Of a stretch of DNA of 64,000 bases, positions 44,960-53,692 are shown one piece after another. This DNA comes from Ideonella_A sakaiensis_A (GTDB taxonomy: Bacteria > Pseudomonadota > Gammaproteobacteria > Burkholderiales > Burkholderiaceae_C): the NCBI RefSeq assembly GCF_048320135.1, contig NZ_CP182947.1, positions 2,852,001 to 2,916,000 on the forward strand. Direction: 5' to 3'. The translations under genes were made by a program, and so were the position numbers. The notes beneath the pieces were generated by a model that ran no database searches, was not told the origin of the DNA, and saw only the letters and a list, made by a program, of their open reading frames with translations. The first letter of the stretch is position 1, and each line of letters begins with the position of its first letter.

Positions 44960-44983
44960 TACATACAATGGTGAATGTATGTG
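44960..44983. promoter_or_regulatory. AcrR/TtgR-box-like operator in the efflux divergent promoter
   Basis: Perfect arms ACATACA (44961-44967) and TGTATGT (44976-44982) around an 8-base centre ATGGTGAA. The arms and the GTGAA centre agree almost base for base with the known 24-base AcrR operator of E. coli. It lies 32 bases before the tetR ATG and 143 before the adaptor ATG, where bound repressor could shut both. Confidence 0.75.
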
Positions 44984-45014
44984 GCGGCCACCGCCTCGTT
45001 CCGACACCAGACCG

Positions 45015-45674
45015 ATGCCACGCAGAACCAAACAGGATGCCCAGGCGACGCGCGATCACCTGCTCGACACCGCCGAGCTGGTATTCCAGCGGCGCGGCGT
45101 TTCGAGCACCTCGCTGAACGAGCTGGCCAGCGCCGCCGGCGTCACGCGCGGTGCGATCTACTGGCATTTCCAGGACAAGGCCGACCTGTTCAACGCGATG
45201 CTGAGCCGGGTCACGCTGCCGATGGAGGCTTCGCTCGACTGTTGCAGCGACATCGACGCTGCCGACGTGCTGGCGCAGCTGCGTTCGGCATTTGCCGGCG
45301 TCTTCGACAAGGTCGTCAACGACCCGCAGGTGCGCCGTGTCTTCGAGATCGCGATCCACAAGGTCGAGTATGTCGACGAGCTGAGCGGCGTCCGCGATCG
45401 CCACCTCGCGGTGCGCAACGGTTGCCTGGACAGCGTCGGCCGGGCGCTGGCGAGCGCTGCCGAGCGCGGCCAGATCGGCAAGCTCGCGGCGCCGCAGTCG
45501 GCGGCAATCGGCCTGCATGCACTGATCGACGGGCTGGTGCAGAACTGGATCCTCAATCCTGACGCCTTCGACCTGGAGCAGGTCGGGCTGCAGGCGCTCG
45601 ATACCTATCTGGCGGGGTTGGCGGCCGCACCGGCGGTCAGCAGCCGCTCCAGGCAGAACTCGCGCACACCGTAA
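45015..45674 (+). CDS. TetR-family efflux repressor (AcrR/TtgR-like)
   Basis: A 219-residue regulator with an N-terminal helix-turn-helix (about 12-58; LNELASAAGVTRGAIYWHFQDKADL) and a ligand-binding helical domain of the AcrR C-terminal type. It is divergent from the RND operon and next to an AcrR-like box, so autoregulation and pump repression relieved by drugs is the expected circuit. Its 3' end overlaps the convergent methyltransferase gene by 70 bases. Confidence 0.92.
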   Translation: MPRRTKQDAQATRDHLLDTAELVFQRRGVSSTSLNELASAAGVTRGAIYWHFQDKADLFNAMLSRVTLPMEASLDCCSDIDAADVLAQLRSAFAGVFDKVVNDPQVRRVFEIAIHKVEYVDELSGVRDRHLAVRNGCLDSVGRALASAAERGQIGKLAAPQSAAIGLHALIDGLVQNWILNPDAFDLEQVGLQALDTYLAGLAAAPAVSSRSRQNSRTP

Positions 45675-46870
45675 AAATCCTTGATCTGGCGGATCTGCTC
45701 GAACACTTCGCCGGACGGCGTTGGCGTGTCGCGGCGCACCGCCAGGATCATCTTGTTCTTGCTCGTATGTTCGAGCGAGACGAATTCGAACACCTGGGTG
45801 CGGTAGCCGTGTGCCTCGAGCATCAGCGCGCGCAGGCTGTCGGTGATCATCTCGGCCTGCTGGCCGAGGTGGATGCCGTGTTGCAGCATCGGCCGCAGCA
45901 GGCCGGGCGTCTGCATCTGAGGCCGCAGTTCCTTGTGGCAGCACGGTGAGCACAGGATGATTTGCGCGCCAGCGGCGATGCCCTTGTGGATCGCATGATC
46001 GGTTGCGGTATCGCAGGCGTGCAGCGCGATCATGATGTCGAGCGCATCGAGCTGGTAGTGCACCACGTCGCCCTGCTCGAAAGCGAGGCCGGGCACGCCG
46101 TGGCGGCGGATGCTCGCATTGCACAACTCGACCAGGTCTGCGCGCAGTTCGACGCCGGTGACCGCGGCATCGACATCGAGCGTCTGCTCGAGGTGCGCGG
46201 CGACTGCGAAGCTGAGGTAGCCCTTGCCGGCGCCGAAATCCATCACCCGCACCGCCGCATCGCCGCGCCGCCGCTGCGCCAATGGCGACTCGCGCCACGC
46301 CGCATCGAGCACCTCGACGAAGCGGTTGATCTGCTTCCACTTGCGCGACAGCGCCGGAACCAGCCGGCCTTCGGCGTCGGTGATGCCGAGGTCGTGCCAG
46401 TACGGCGCGGCCAGCGACAACGGCCGCCGCTTGACGCGGTCGTGTGCGCCGCCGCCGGCAGCCTCGCCGGGTGCATCGTCGTTGGCAGCAGGCGCTGCGT
46501 CGGCTTGCCGATGCCGGGTCAGGCTGGCGCGGCCTTTCTTGCTGAAACGCAAATCGACCGTCGTGTCGGCCCAGTGCAGACTGGCATGGGCAAACCCCTG
46601 GCCGCTGCCGGCGTCGATCAATGCGCTCACTTCGGCAACCGCCGCGTCGGCGTCGAAATTTTTCGTCACGTCGCGCGTCTTGTGCCGGTACAGCAGCGAC
46701 AGCTGCGAGCGGCCCTTCAACACCACCAGGCGACCGGTCACGCGCTGCAGGTCGGCCGGCGCGCCGCGGTGGTTCGCGAGCACCAGCCGGTCGAGGTCGC
46801 CGCGGCTGATGCTGGCCGCAAGCAGCTCGCCGAATTGCTGCAGTTCGGGCGGCACCGCGTCGCCTGCCAT
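45605..46870 (-). CDS. Class I SAM-dependent methyltransferase
   Basis: A 421-residue protein. The N-terminal region of about 190 residues has no clear family (it includes a basic insert around 130-160), followed by a methyltransferase domain with the SAM loop VMDFGAGKGYLSF and an LHACDTATDHA block of the Methyltransf_32 type, found in presumed RNA or protein methyltransferases. CSPCCHKEL and a C-terminal KNKMILAVRR follow. Target unknown. It lies 2 bases from metW but is not part of methionine synthesis by family. Confidence 0.82.
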   Translation of the reverse strand: MAGDAVPPELQQFGELLAASISRGDLDRLVLANHRGAPADLQRVTGRLVVLKGRSQLSLLYRHKTRDVTKNFDADAAVAEVSALIDAGSGQGFAHASLHWADTTVDLRFSKKGRASLTRHRQADAAPAANDDAPGEAAGGGAHDRVKRRPLSLAAPYWHDLGITDAEGRLVPALSRKWKQINRFVEVLDAAWRESPLAQRRRGDAAVRVMDFGAGKGYLSFAVAAHLEQTLDVDAAVTGVELRADLVELCNASIRRHGVPGLAFEQGDVVHYQLDALDIMIALHACDTATDHAIHKGIAAGAQIILCSPCCHKELRPQMQTPGLLRPMLQHGIHLGQQAEMITDSLRALMLEAHGYRTQVFEFVSLEHTSKNKMILAVRRDTPTPSGEVFEQIRQIKDFYGVREFCLERLLTAGAAANPAR

Positions 46871-46872
46871 CG

Positions 46873-47472
46873 TCAGCCGACCTGACCGAGCCCGCGCTCG
46901 AATTTGAACACCGCGACATTGGCCAGCAGGTTCGGCATCCGCCGCACGATGCGGCCGCGCTGGATGCCGAAGCCGTCGTGCAGCCGCAGCCCGAGCTTGT
47001 TCGCGAGGATCTCGAAGTCGACATAGGTGCCGACGCGGATATTCGGCGTGTCGTACCACTCGTATGGCAACGCACGCGTCACCGGCATCCGGCCGCCGAG
47101 CACGCGCAGCCGGTTCATCCAGTGCGCGAAGTTCGGAAAACTGACGATGCCGATGCGGCCGACGCGGGCGGTCTCGCGCAGCATCCGTTCGGTATTGCGC
47201 AGGTGCTGCATCGTGTCGAGCTGCAGCACGACGTCAAAGCTCTGGTCGTCGAACATCGCCAACCCGTCCTCGAGGTTCAGCTGGATCACGTCGACACCAC
47301 GCTGCGTGCAGGCCAGCACATTGGCATCGGCGATCTCGATGCCGTAGCCGGTGCATTGCCGGTGGTCGCGCAGGTGGGCGAGCAGCGCGCCATCGCCACA
47401 GCCGAGGTCGAGCACGCGCGAACCCGGCGGCACCATCTCGGCGATCAGTTCCATGTCCTTGCGCTCAGACAT
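46873..47472 (-). CDS. metW: Methionine biosynthesis protein MetW
   Basis: A 199-residue methyltransferase-fold protein (SAM loop VLDLGCGDGALL; MQHLRNTERMLRE; NFAHW). MetW associates with MetX and is needed for full homoserine acylation in several Proteobacteria. It overlaps the metX end by 8 bases, the conserved metX-metW order. ATG 47472 gives the standard N-terminus MSERKDMELIAE. Confidence 0.93.
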   Translation of the reverse strand: MSERKDMELIAEMVPPGSRVLDLGCGDGALLAHLRDHRQCTGYGIEIADANVLACTQRGVDVIQLNLEDGLAMFDDQSFDVVLQLDTMQHLRNTERMLRETARVGRIGIVSFPNFAHWMNRLRVLGGRMPVTRALPYEWYDTPNIRVGTYVDFEILANKLGLRLHDGFGIQRGRIVRRMPNLLANVAVFKFERGLGQVG

Positions 47473-48652
47473 GGCGGGCTCCCGACGCAACGCGTTCGCG
47501 CGCGACATTGTCGAAATAGGCGCGCAACACGCCGTGGTAACGCGCATCGTCGAGCAGGAAGGCATCGTGGCCGTGCGGCGCATCGATCTCCGCATAACTG
47601 AGCGGCAGCCGGTTGTCGAGCAGCGCCTTCACCAGTTCGCGCGAACGCGCCGGCGAAAAACGCCAGTCGGTCGTGAAACTGGCGACCAGGAAGCGGCAGC
47701 GTGCCGAGGCGAACGCCGCGCTGAGGTTGCCGCCGAAAGCGCGCGCCGGATCGAAATAGTCGAGCGCGCGGGTGATCAGCAGATAGGTATTGGCATCGAA
47801 ATAGGTACTGAACTTCGCGCCCTGGTGGCGCAGATAGCCTTCGATCTCGAATTCGATCGCCTGCGTGCTGTAGCTCGGTGCCGTTTCCTTCATGCTGCGG
47901 CCGAACTTGACGTCCATCACGTCGTCGCTGAGGTAGGTGATGTGGCCGATCATCCGCGCCACCGACAGCCCCCGGCTCGGCACGACGCCATGCTGGTAGA
48001 AGTGGCCGCCGTGGAAATCGGGGTCGGTGATGATCGCGCGCCGCGCAACCTCGTTGAACGCGATGTTCTGCGCCGACAGGTTCGGCGCGGTCGCGATTGC
48101 GACGCAGTGGCGCAGCCGGTCCGGAAAACGCAACGCCCAGCTCAGCGCCTGCATGCCGCCGAGGCTGCCGCCGACGACCGCGGCCAGTTGCTCGATGCCG
48201 AGCCGGTCGAGCAGCCGCGCCTGCGCATCGACCCAGTCCTCGACCGTCATCACCGGAAAGTCGGCGCCATACGGCCGGCCGCCGGCAGCCGGATCGGGAT
48301 TGGTGTGCATCGGGCCGGTCGAACCGAAACACGATCCCGGATTGTTGACGCCGATCACGAAGAAGCGCCGCGTATCGATCGGTTTGCCGGGGCCGATCAG
48401 GTTGTCCCACCAGCCCTCGCTTTTCGGCTGGCCGGCATAACGACCGGCGACATGGTGGCTGGCATTCAGCGCATGGCAGACGAGCACCGCGTTGTCGCGC
48501 GCTGCATTCAGCTCGCCATAGGTCTCGTAGGTCAGCTGGTAGGCCGACAGCTGTTTGCCGCTTTGCAGCGGCAGCGGCGTATCGAACGCCATCTGCTGCG
48601 GGACGACGGCGTCCAGCGTCGAGGCAGCAGCGGTCTGGAAAATCTCGGGCAT
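47465..48652 (-). CDS. metX: Homoserine O-acyltransferase MetX
   Basis: A 395-residue alpha/beta hydrolase that acylates homoserine in methionine synthesis. The nucleophile S163 lies in GGSLGGMQ; LTYETYGELNA and HALNASHHVAG blocks and the C-terminal HGHDAFLLD (catalytic His) are present. In Proteobacteria with MetW the donor is often succinyl-CoA; sequence does not settle acetyl versus succinyl. ATG 48652 matches family starts. Confidence 0.95.
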   Translation of the reverse strand: MPEIFQTAAASTLDAVVPQQMAFDTPLPLQSGKQLSAYQLTYETYGELNAARDNAVLVCHALNASHHVAGRYAGQPKSEGWWDNLIGPGKPIDTRRFFVIGVNNPGSCFGSTGPMHTNPDPAAGGRPYGADFPVMTVEDWVDAQARLLDRLGIEQLAAVVGGSLGGMQALSWALRFPDRLRHCVAIATAPNLSAQNIAFNEVARRAIITDPDFHGGHFYQHGVVPSRGLSVARMIGHITYLSDDVMDVKFGRSMKETAPSYSTQAIEFEIEGYLRHQGAKFSTYFDANTYLLITRALDYFDPARAFGGNLSAAFASARCRFLVASFTTDWRFSPARSRELVKALLDNRLPLSYAEIDAPHGHDAFLLDDARYHGVLRAYFDNVARERVASGARHV

Positions 48653-48785
48653 GGCGGAAAGTCGGAATCCGGCGAAGCGTGGTGCAAGAGGCCGGTCGAT
48701 GCCCTGTCTCTTTAGCGGTACTTGTAAAGCGCTCGCAAGCCGGAACAAATCAGCGCTGCCGGCGAGTATAACGACGCCGGCCAGA

Positions 48786-50426
48786 TCAGAGCTTCAGGCT
48801 GCCGCCGACCCGGTGGCCGTGGAAAAACGCTTCCTCGAAGATCGAATAGCCGGACAGATCGGCATGGGCGAACGCGACACGGCCGCGTCCGCGCGACAGC
48901 GCCGCGAGCGCCGGGTCGCTGCGGGTGCCGGGCGTCGGTATCGCCATCGCATGGCCATGACGCATCAGTTCGATGCGCCGCAGCTTGCTGCGCAGGTCGG
49001 GGTGGGCCGTGGCCAGGTCGTCGAGCACGCCGTCGGCCCAGGCCTGCCACGGTTGGTCGAGCAGGCGGCGCCGCGCAGCGGCGGCGTCGCCGGCATCGTC
49101 GCCGCCGAGCGGCCAATAGGCGGTCAGCACCGTCGGGCCGGGATGCGGCCGCGCGCTCTGGTGCATCGCATCGACATAACCGAGCGTGCGTCCCCGATAA
49201 ATCACGTTGTCCCACGAAGGCGCCGCGCCGGGCCGGTCGTGCAACGCCTCGTCGATTTGCAGGTTGGCGACCAGCCATGGCGCCTGCTCGATCCGCGCCG
49301 CCGCCTGCGGCAACGCCGGCGGTGGATTCGCCAGCAGGCGCGCGGCGATGAACAGCGGCGTTGCCAGCACGACCTGGGTGGCGCTCCAGCGTTCGAGCCG
49401 CTGCGCCGCATGGTCCCAGGCGTCGACAGCGACCGCGTGGCGGCCTTCGTCGATGCGCAGCACGCTGCGCCCGCCGAGCAGCCGGTCGCTGAACGGCGCG
49501 GCCATTCGTGAGGTCAGCCAGCCATTGCCTTCGGGCCAGGTCAATATGCCGGGATCGTCGGCATCGGCATCGTCGGCCGCGGCAAAGCCGTGGCGGCTTG
49601 CGAAATAGTGCAGACCGGCCCATGCCGAGACGCGGCCGATGCCGGCGCCGCAATCGTCGCGGCAGCAATAGTCGAGGTACCAGCGCAGCGCCGCAGAGCG
49701 AAAACCTTCGCGGTCCAGCCAGGTCGCGAAGCTGATTGCATCAAGCGATCGCGCCTCGTCGTCGAATCCGCCGCGCACGGCCGGAATGACAAACCGGCCG
49801 CTGCGCATCTGGCGGGCAATCTGCGTGGCAAAGCGGCTCTGTTCGGTGCGCAGCAGGTCGCGCTCGCCGGCGGGCAGCAGTTCCGGCGGCGGCAGCAGGC
49901 CATCGACCCAGTGGCCGCCGAACGGTGCCGCGGCATCGGCGACAAACAGACGCTCCTGCGGGCTGTGGCACAGGTGCCGTTCGTCCCAGACCCGGCGGCC
50001 ATATTCGATGCTGCACAGCCCGAAGCCGGCCAGCAGTTCGATCAGCTCGACTGCCTCGTCGCCCGGTACCGGCAGATAGTGCGCGCCAAGCGGACAGGCG
50101 ATCTCGCCGATCCGGTGGCCGCGGCTGTTGCCGCCGGCGGTGTCCTCGAGTTCGAGCAGCCGCAGGTCGTCGATGCCGCGCTGCTGCAGTGCGCGTGCGC
50201 AGGCGAGGCCGGCGACGCCGGCGCCGACGATCAGCACCGATGTGCGGCGGGCCACCGGGGCCGCAGCTTGCCGGGCCGGCGTCCCGCCACGCAGCAGATG
50301 GCCACGCTCGACGGCCGCACCGATCCAGCCGCCGCTCAACGGCGCGAGATCCGCGGGCCGACTGCAGCCGCCCAGCCCGACGACAGGCGTCATCGCGGCC
50401 GCCGCCAGCAACTCGCGCCGCCTCAT
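48786..50426 (-). CDS. Tat/lipoprotein-signal FAD-dependent oxidoreductase
   Basis: A 546-residue flavoprotein. The N-terminus MRRRELL combines a twin-arginine-like start with a lipobox-like LGGC (Cys21), so it is probably exported folded and lipidated. An FAD loop VGAGVAGLACARAL follows at about 64-77, then GGNSRGHRIG and ALGAHYLPVP blocks. It is related to amine oxidases/phytoene-desaturase-like flavoproteins. Its start overlaps the upstream spermidine-synthase-like stop by 4 bases, so polyamine oxidation in the periplasm is an attractive but unproven idea. Confidence 0.82.
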   Translation of the reverse strand: MRRRELLAAAAMTPVVGLGGCSRPADLAPLSGGWIGAAVERGHLLRGGTPARQAAAPVARRTSVLIVGAGVAGLACARALQQRGIDDLRLLELEDTAGGNSRGHRIGEIACPLGAHYLPVPGDEAVELIELLAGFGLCSIEYGRRVWDERHLCHSPQERLFVADAAAPFGGHWVDGLLPPPELLPAGERDLLRTEQSRFATQIARQMRSGRFVIPAVRGGFDDEARSLDAISFATWLDREGFRSAALRWYLDYCCRDDCGAGIGRVSAWAGLHYFASRHGFAAADDADADDPGILTWPEGNGWLTSRMAAPFSDRLLGGRSVLRIDEGRHAVAVDAWDHAAQRLERWSATQVVLATPLFIAARLLANPPPALPQAAARIEQAPWLVANLQIDEALHDRPGAAPSWDNVIYRGRTLGYVDAMHQSARPHPGPTVLTAYWPLGGDDAGDAAAARRRLLDQPWQAWADGVLDDLATAHPDLRSKLRRIELMRHGHAMAIPTPGTRSDPALAALSRGRGRVAFAHADLSGYSIFEEAFFHGHRVGGSLKL

Positions 50427-51991
50427 TCGTGAACCCGGCCCCATTCCTGCTCGAAGGTCTGCACCAGTACCTGGTTCGACAACCGGTTGATGTCGGTCGG
50501 CACACGCGCCATGTCGGTCGGAAACTGGAACAGCGCCGGCAGGCCGTCGAGGCTCAGGAAGCGCAGCCCGGCTGGCAGTTCGCGCGGCGCAGCCGGCATC
50601 ACGAACGGCCGCCGGCTGGCGATGATGAAGCCCCATTCGCCGAAACTCGGCACATGCGCGTGGTAGGGCGCGGTCGACAGGCCGACCGCCTCGATCGTCT
50701 GCACGACGGTCCAGTAGGAGCGGCGCGCCAGCAGCGGCGAAGTCGACTGGATCGCGGCAAAGCCGCCGGCGCTCAGGTGGTGGTCGAGCAGCTTGTAGAA
50801 GCTCGTCGTGTACAGCTTGCCGATCGAATAATTGGTCGGGTCGGGAAAGTCGACGATCACGACATCGAACAGCTCGTCGCTGGTTTCCAACCACTTGAAC
50901 GCATCGGCATGGACGATGCGCAGCCGCGGCGAATGCAGCGCATCGGCATTCAGCTCGCGCAGCAGAGGCTGCTCGGAAAACAGCCGCGTCATCTGCGGAT
51001 CGAGTTCGACCAGCGTCACCGCCTCGACCGACGGGTAACGCAGCACCTCGCGCACCGCCAGCCCGTCGCCGCCGCCGAGCACCAGCACCCGGCGCGGCGC
51101 GCCGTGCGCCAGCATCGCCGGATGGACCAGCGACTCGTGGTAGCGGTATTCGTCGCGCGAGTGGAACTGCAGGTTGCCGTTCAGGAACAGCCGGAGGCCG
51201 GTGCTGCCCGAGGTCACGACGATGCGTTGCCAGGCGCTGCTTTCGACGTGGATCACGTTGTCTTCATAAAAGCGGTCTTCGGCCCAGCTGCTGATCCGAT
51301 CGGCGCCGGTGACCGCCGCGAGCAGGATCAGCAAGGTCGCGACGCAGGCCACGGCATGGGCGGCCAGGCGGCGCAATTCGGCGCGGAACAGCCACAGTGC
51401 CCACAATGCGACGCCGGCATTGAGCAGTCCGAATACCGCGCCGGTCCGGATCAGTCCCAGATGCGGCACCAGCAGCAGCGGAAAGGCGACCGATACCGCC
51501 AGCGCGCCGAGGTAGTCGAAGGTCAGCACCTGCGAGACCAGATCCTTCAGCTGCCACGATTCGCTGAACTGGCGCTTCAGGATCCGCATCACCAACGGGA
51601 TTTCCAGGCCGACCAGCGTGCCGATCACCAGCACCATCGAATACAAGGCCAGCCGGAACGAGCCGGGCGCCAGGTTGAACAATGCGAACAGCGCCGCCGG
51701 CATCAGTCCGCCGATCAGGCCGACCAGCAGTTCGATGCGCAGGAAGTGCGCGATCAGCTGGTGGTCGATGAATCGCGACAGGTAGGAGCCGACGCCCATC
51801 GCGAACAGGTAGCAGCCGATCACCGTCGAGAACTGCAGCACCGAGTCGCCGAGCAGATAACTCGCCAGAGCGCCGGCGGCAAGCTCGTAGAGCAGCCCGC
51901 AGGCCGCGACGACGAATACCGATACCAGCAGCGCGACCTCGGCCGGCCGAACCGGCGAGCGCTCAGCGCGCGGTTCGAGAACGGCCGCCAT
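50423..51991 (-). CDS. Membrane-bound spermidine-synthase-like protein
   Basis: A 522-residue fusion: about seven membrane helices (residues 18-230), then a SpeE-type aminopropyltransferase domain with the nucleotide loop LGGGDG (305-310) and the catalytic-region acidic motif DFPDP (381-385). Stand-alone SpeE lacks the membrane part. Such fusions may make polyamines at the membrane or act on other substrates. Second gene of a DUF350, synthase, oxidoreductase set. Confidence 0.85.
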   Translation of the reverse strand: MAAVLEPRAERSPVRPAEVALLVSVFVVAACGLLYELAAGALASYLLGDSVLQFSTVIGCYLFAMGVGSYLSRFIDHQLIAHFLRIELLVGLIGGLMPAALFALFNLAPGSFRLALYSMVLVIGTLVGLEIPLVMRILKRQFSESWQLKDLVSQVLTFDYLGALAVSVAFPLLLVPHLGLIRTGAVFGLLNAGVALWALWLFRAELRRLAAHAVACVATLLILLAAVTGADRISSWAEDRFYEDNVIHVESSAWQRIVVTSGSTGLRLFLNGNLQFHSRDEYRYHESLVHPAMLAHGAPRRVLVLGGGDGLAVREVLRYPSVEAVTLVELDPQMTRLFSEQPLLRELNADALHSPRLRIVHADAFKWLETSDELFDVVIVDFPDPTNYSIGKLYTTSFYKLLDHHLSAGGFAAIQSTSPLLARRSYWTVVQTIEAVGLSTAPYHAHVPSFGEWGFIIASRRPFVMPAAPRELPAGLRFLSLDGLPALFQFPTDMARVPTDINRLSNQVLVQTFEQEWGRVHE

Positions 51992-52043
51992 CTGGGTTGC
52001 GCCTCATCGGATCAGCCCCGCGAGGCGGGAACAGCCGGCCGCT

Positions 52044-52268
52044 TCAGCCATGCACCGATGCGGCAACGATCATGCCGATCGCCAGGCACATCGCACCGAC
52101 GACGATCGCCAGCGCGGTGTTCTTCTTCTCGATCAGTTCGGCCCACAAGTCGTAAGGGGTCAGCTTGTCGATGATCAGGAAGCTGATCCAGAAGATCAGC
52201 ACGCCGATCAGCGCAAAGATGATCGAGCCGACGAAGACGCCGGGTTTGAACCATTCGACACCCATCAT
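52044..52268 (-). CDS. DUF350 (YjfL-like) membrane protein
   Basis: A 74-residue protein of two membrane helices (10-33 and 50-71), one DUF350 repeat where many homologues have two. GGAGGAG lies 7 bases before the ATG at 52266-52268. DUF350 proteins recur beside spermidine-synthase-like and glutathionylspermidine-synthase-like genes in membrane-stress clusters. Function unknown. 52 bases separate it from the synthase gene. Confidence 0.8.
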   Translation of the reverse strand: MMGVEWFKPGVFVGSIIFALIGVLIFWISFLIIDKLTPYDLWAELIEKKNTALAIVVGAMCLAIGMIVAASVHG

Positions 52269-52373
52269 GCTTGTGCTCCTCCATCGAGACCGGGCCGGCT
52301 TCGCCGCCGTTGAACAGCCGCCTGCGGCAACGGCGATTGTCTGCCCGCATCGTATGCGCTCGCTGACGCGCAT

Positions 52374-52411
52374 GTTCAAATGAGCTGGCCCTCTCGGGCT
52401 GAAATTTGAAC
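52374..52411. repeat. Inverted repeat directly before the dadA ribosome-binding site
   Basis: Perfect arms GTTCAAAT (52374-52381) and ATTTGAAC (52404-52411) with 22 bases between; the second arm ends one base before the GGAGA (52413-52417) that serves the dadA ATG. As DNA it may be an operator; as RNA a hairpin could affect initiation. Confidence 0.5.
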
Positions 52412-52425
52412 CGGAGACCTTGCAG

Positions 52426-53679
52426 ATGCGTGTTCTCGTCCTTGGCAGCGGCGTGATCGGAACAACCATTGCCTACTACCTGGCGCTCGACGGCCACGAG
52501 GTCGACGTGGTCGACCGCCAGCCCGGGCCGGGCCTGGAGACCAGTTATGCCAATGCCGGCGAGGTGTCGCCCGGATATTCGGCGCCGTGGGCCGGACCTG
52601 GCGTTCCGGTGAAGGCGGTCAAATGGCTGCTGATGCATCACAGCCCGCTGGTCATCAAGCCGATGCTCGATCCGGCGATGTGGCGCTGGGGGCTGGCGAC
52701 GCTGCGCAACTGCACCGCGGCGCGTTACCGCATCAACAAGGCGCGGATGGTCAGGCTGGCCGAATACAGCCGCGACTGCCTCGAGGCCCTGCGCGAACAG
52801 ACCGGCATCCGCTACGACGAACGCATGCAGGGCACATTGCAGCTGTTCCGTACCCAGCAGCAGCTCGACGGGACCGCGAAGGACATCGAGATCCTGCAGC
52901 AGTTCGGCGTCGCCTACGAACTGCTCGACCGGGTCGGCTATCTGCGCCATGAGCCGGCACTGGCCGAGGTGCAGCACAAGTTCGTCGGCGCGCTGCGCCT
53001 GCCCGGCGATGAAACCGGCGACTGCCACATGTTCACGAATGCGCTGGCCGACAAGGCGAAGGCGCTCGGCGTACGTTTCCACTTCGGCACGACGATCAAG
53101 GCCTTGCAGACCGAGGGCGGCAGCATTCGCGGCGTCGACACCTCGGCCGGCATGCTCAGCGCCGACCGCTATGTGCTGGCGCTTGGCAGCTATTCGACAC
53201 AGATGCTGGCGCCGCTCGGCCTCCGGCTGCCGGTCTATCCGGTCAAGGGTTTCTCGATCACGGTGCCGATCACCGATCCGTCAAAGGCGCCGGAGTCGAC
53301 GATCATGGACGAGACGCACAAGGTCGCGGTGACCCGGCTCGGCGAGCGCATCCGCGTCGGCGGCACCGCGCAGTTGTCCGGATTCGATCTGAACCTCGAC
53401 CAATCCCGCCGGAGAACACTGGAATTTGTCGTCAGCGATCTGTTTCCGAAAGGCGGTGATGTCTCCCGCGCCGAATTCTGGACCGGGCTGCGGCCGATGA
53501 CGCCGGACGGCACGCCGGTGGTTGGTGCGACGCGGTTTGCCGAGCTGCTGCTGGCCACCGGCCACGGCACGCTCGGCTGGACGATGGCCGCTGGCACCGG
53601 CCGCCTTATGGCCGATCTGATCGGCGGCCGCAAGCCGGAGATCGATACCGAAGGGCTGTCGATCGCCCGCTACGGCTGA
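52426..53679 (+). CDS. dadA: D-amino acid dehydrogenase small subunit-like DadA
   Basis: A 417-residue FAD enzyme oxidising D-amino acids (typically D-alanine) to keto acids with electrons to the respiratory chain. The FAD loop LGSGVIG is at 6-12, ETSYANAGEVSPGYSAPWAG follows, and TGLRPMTPDGTPVVG and GHGTLGWTMAAGTGR close the family pattern. ATG 52426 is favoured by GGAGA 8 bases upstream. The usual dadX racemase is not adjacent. Confidence 0.93.
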   Translation: MRVLVLGSGVIGTTIAYYLALDGHEVDVVDRQPGPGLETSYANAGEVSPGYSAPWAGPGVPVKAVKWLLMHHSPLVIKPMLDPAMWRWGLATLRNCTAARYRINKARMVRLAEYSRDCLEALREQTGIRYDERMQGTLQLFRTQQQLDGTAKDIEILQQFGVAYELLDRVGYLRHEPALAEVQHKFVGALRLPGDETGDCHMFTNALADKAKALGVRFHFGTTIKALQTEGGSIRGVDTSAGMLSADRYVLALGSYSTQMLAPLGLRLPVYPVKGFSITVPITDPSKAPESTIMDETHKVAVTRLGERIRVGGTAQLSGFDLNLDQSRRRTLEFVVSDLFPKGGDVSRAEFWTGLRPMTPDGTPVVGATRFAELLLATGHGTLGWTMAAGTGRLMADLIGGRKPEIDTEGLSIARYG

Positions 53680-53692
53680 GTGTCGGCCGCGT

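Noticed and set aside
48653..48785. A SAM-responsive riboswitch before metX
   Set aside because: Only 133 bases with a TATACT-like -10 and no recognisable riboswitch core.
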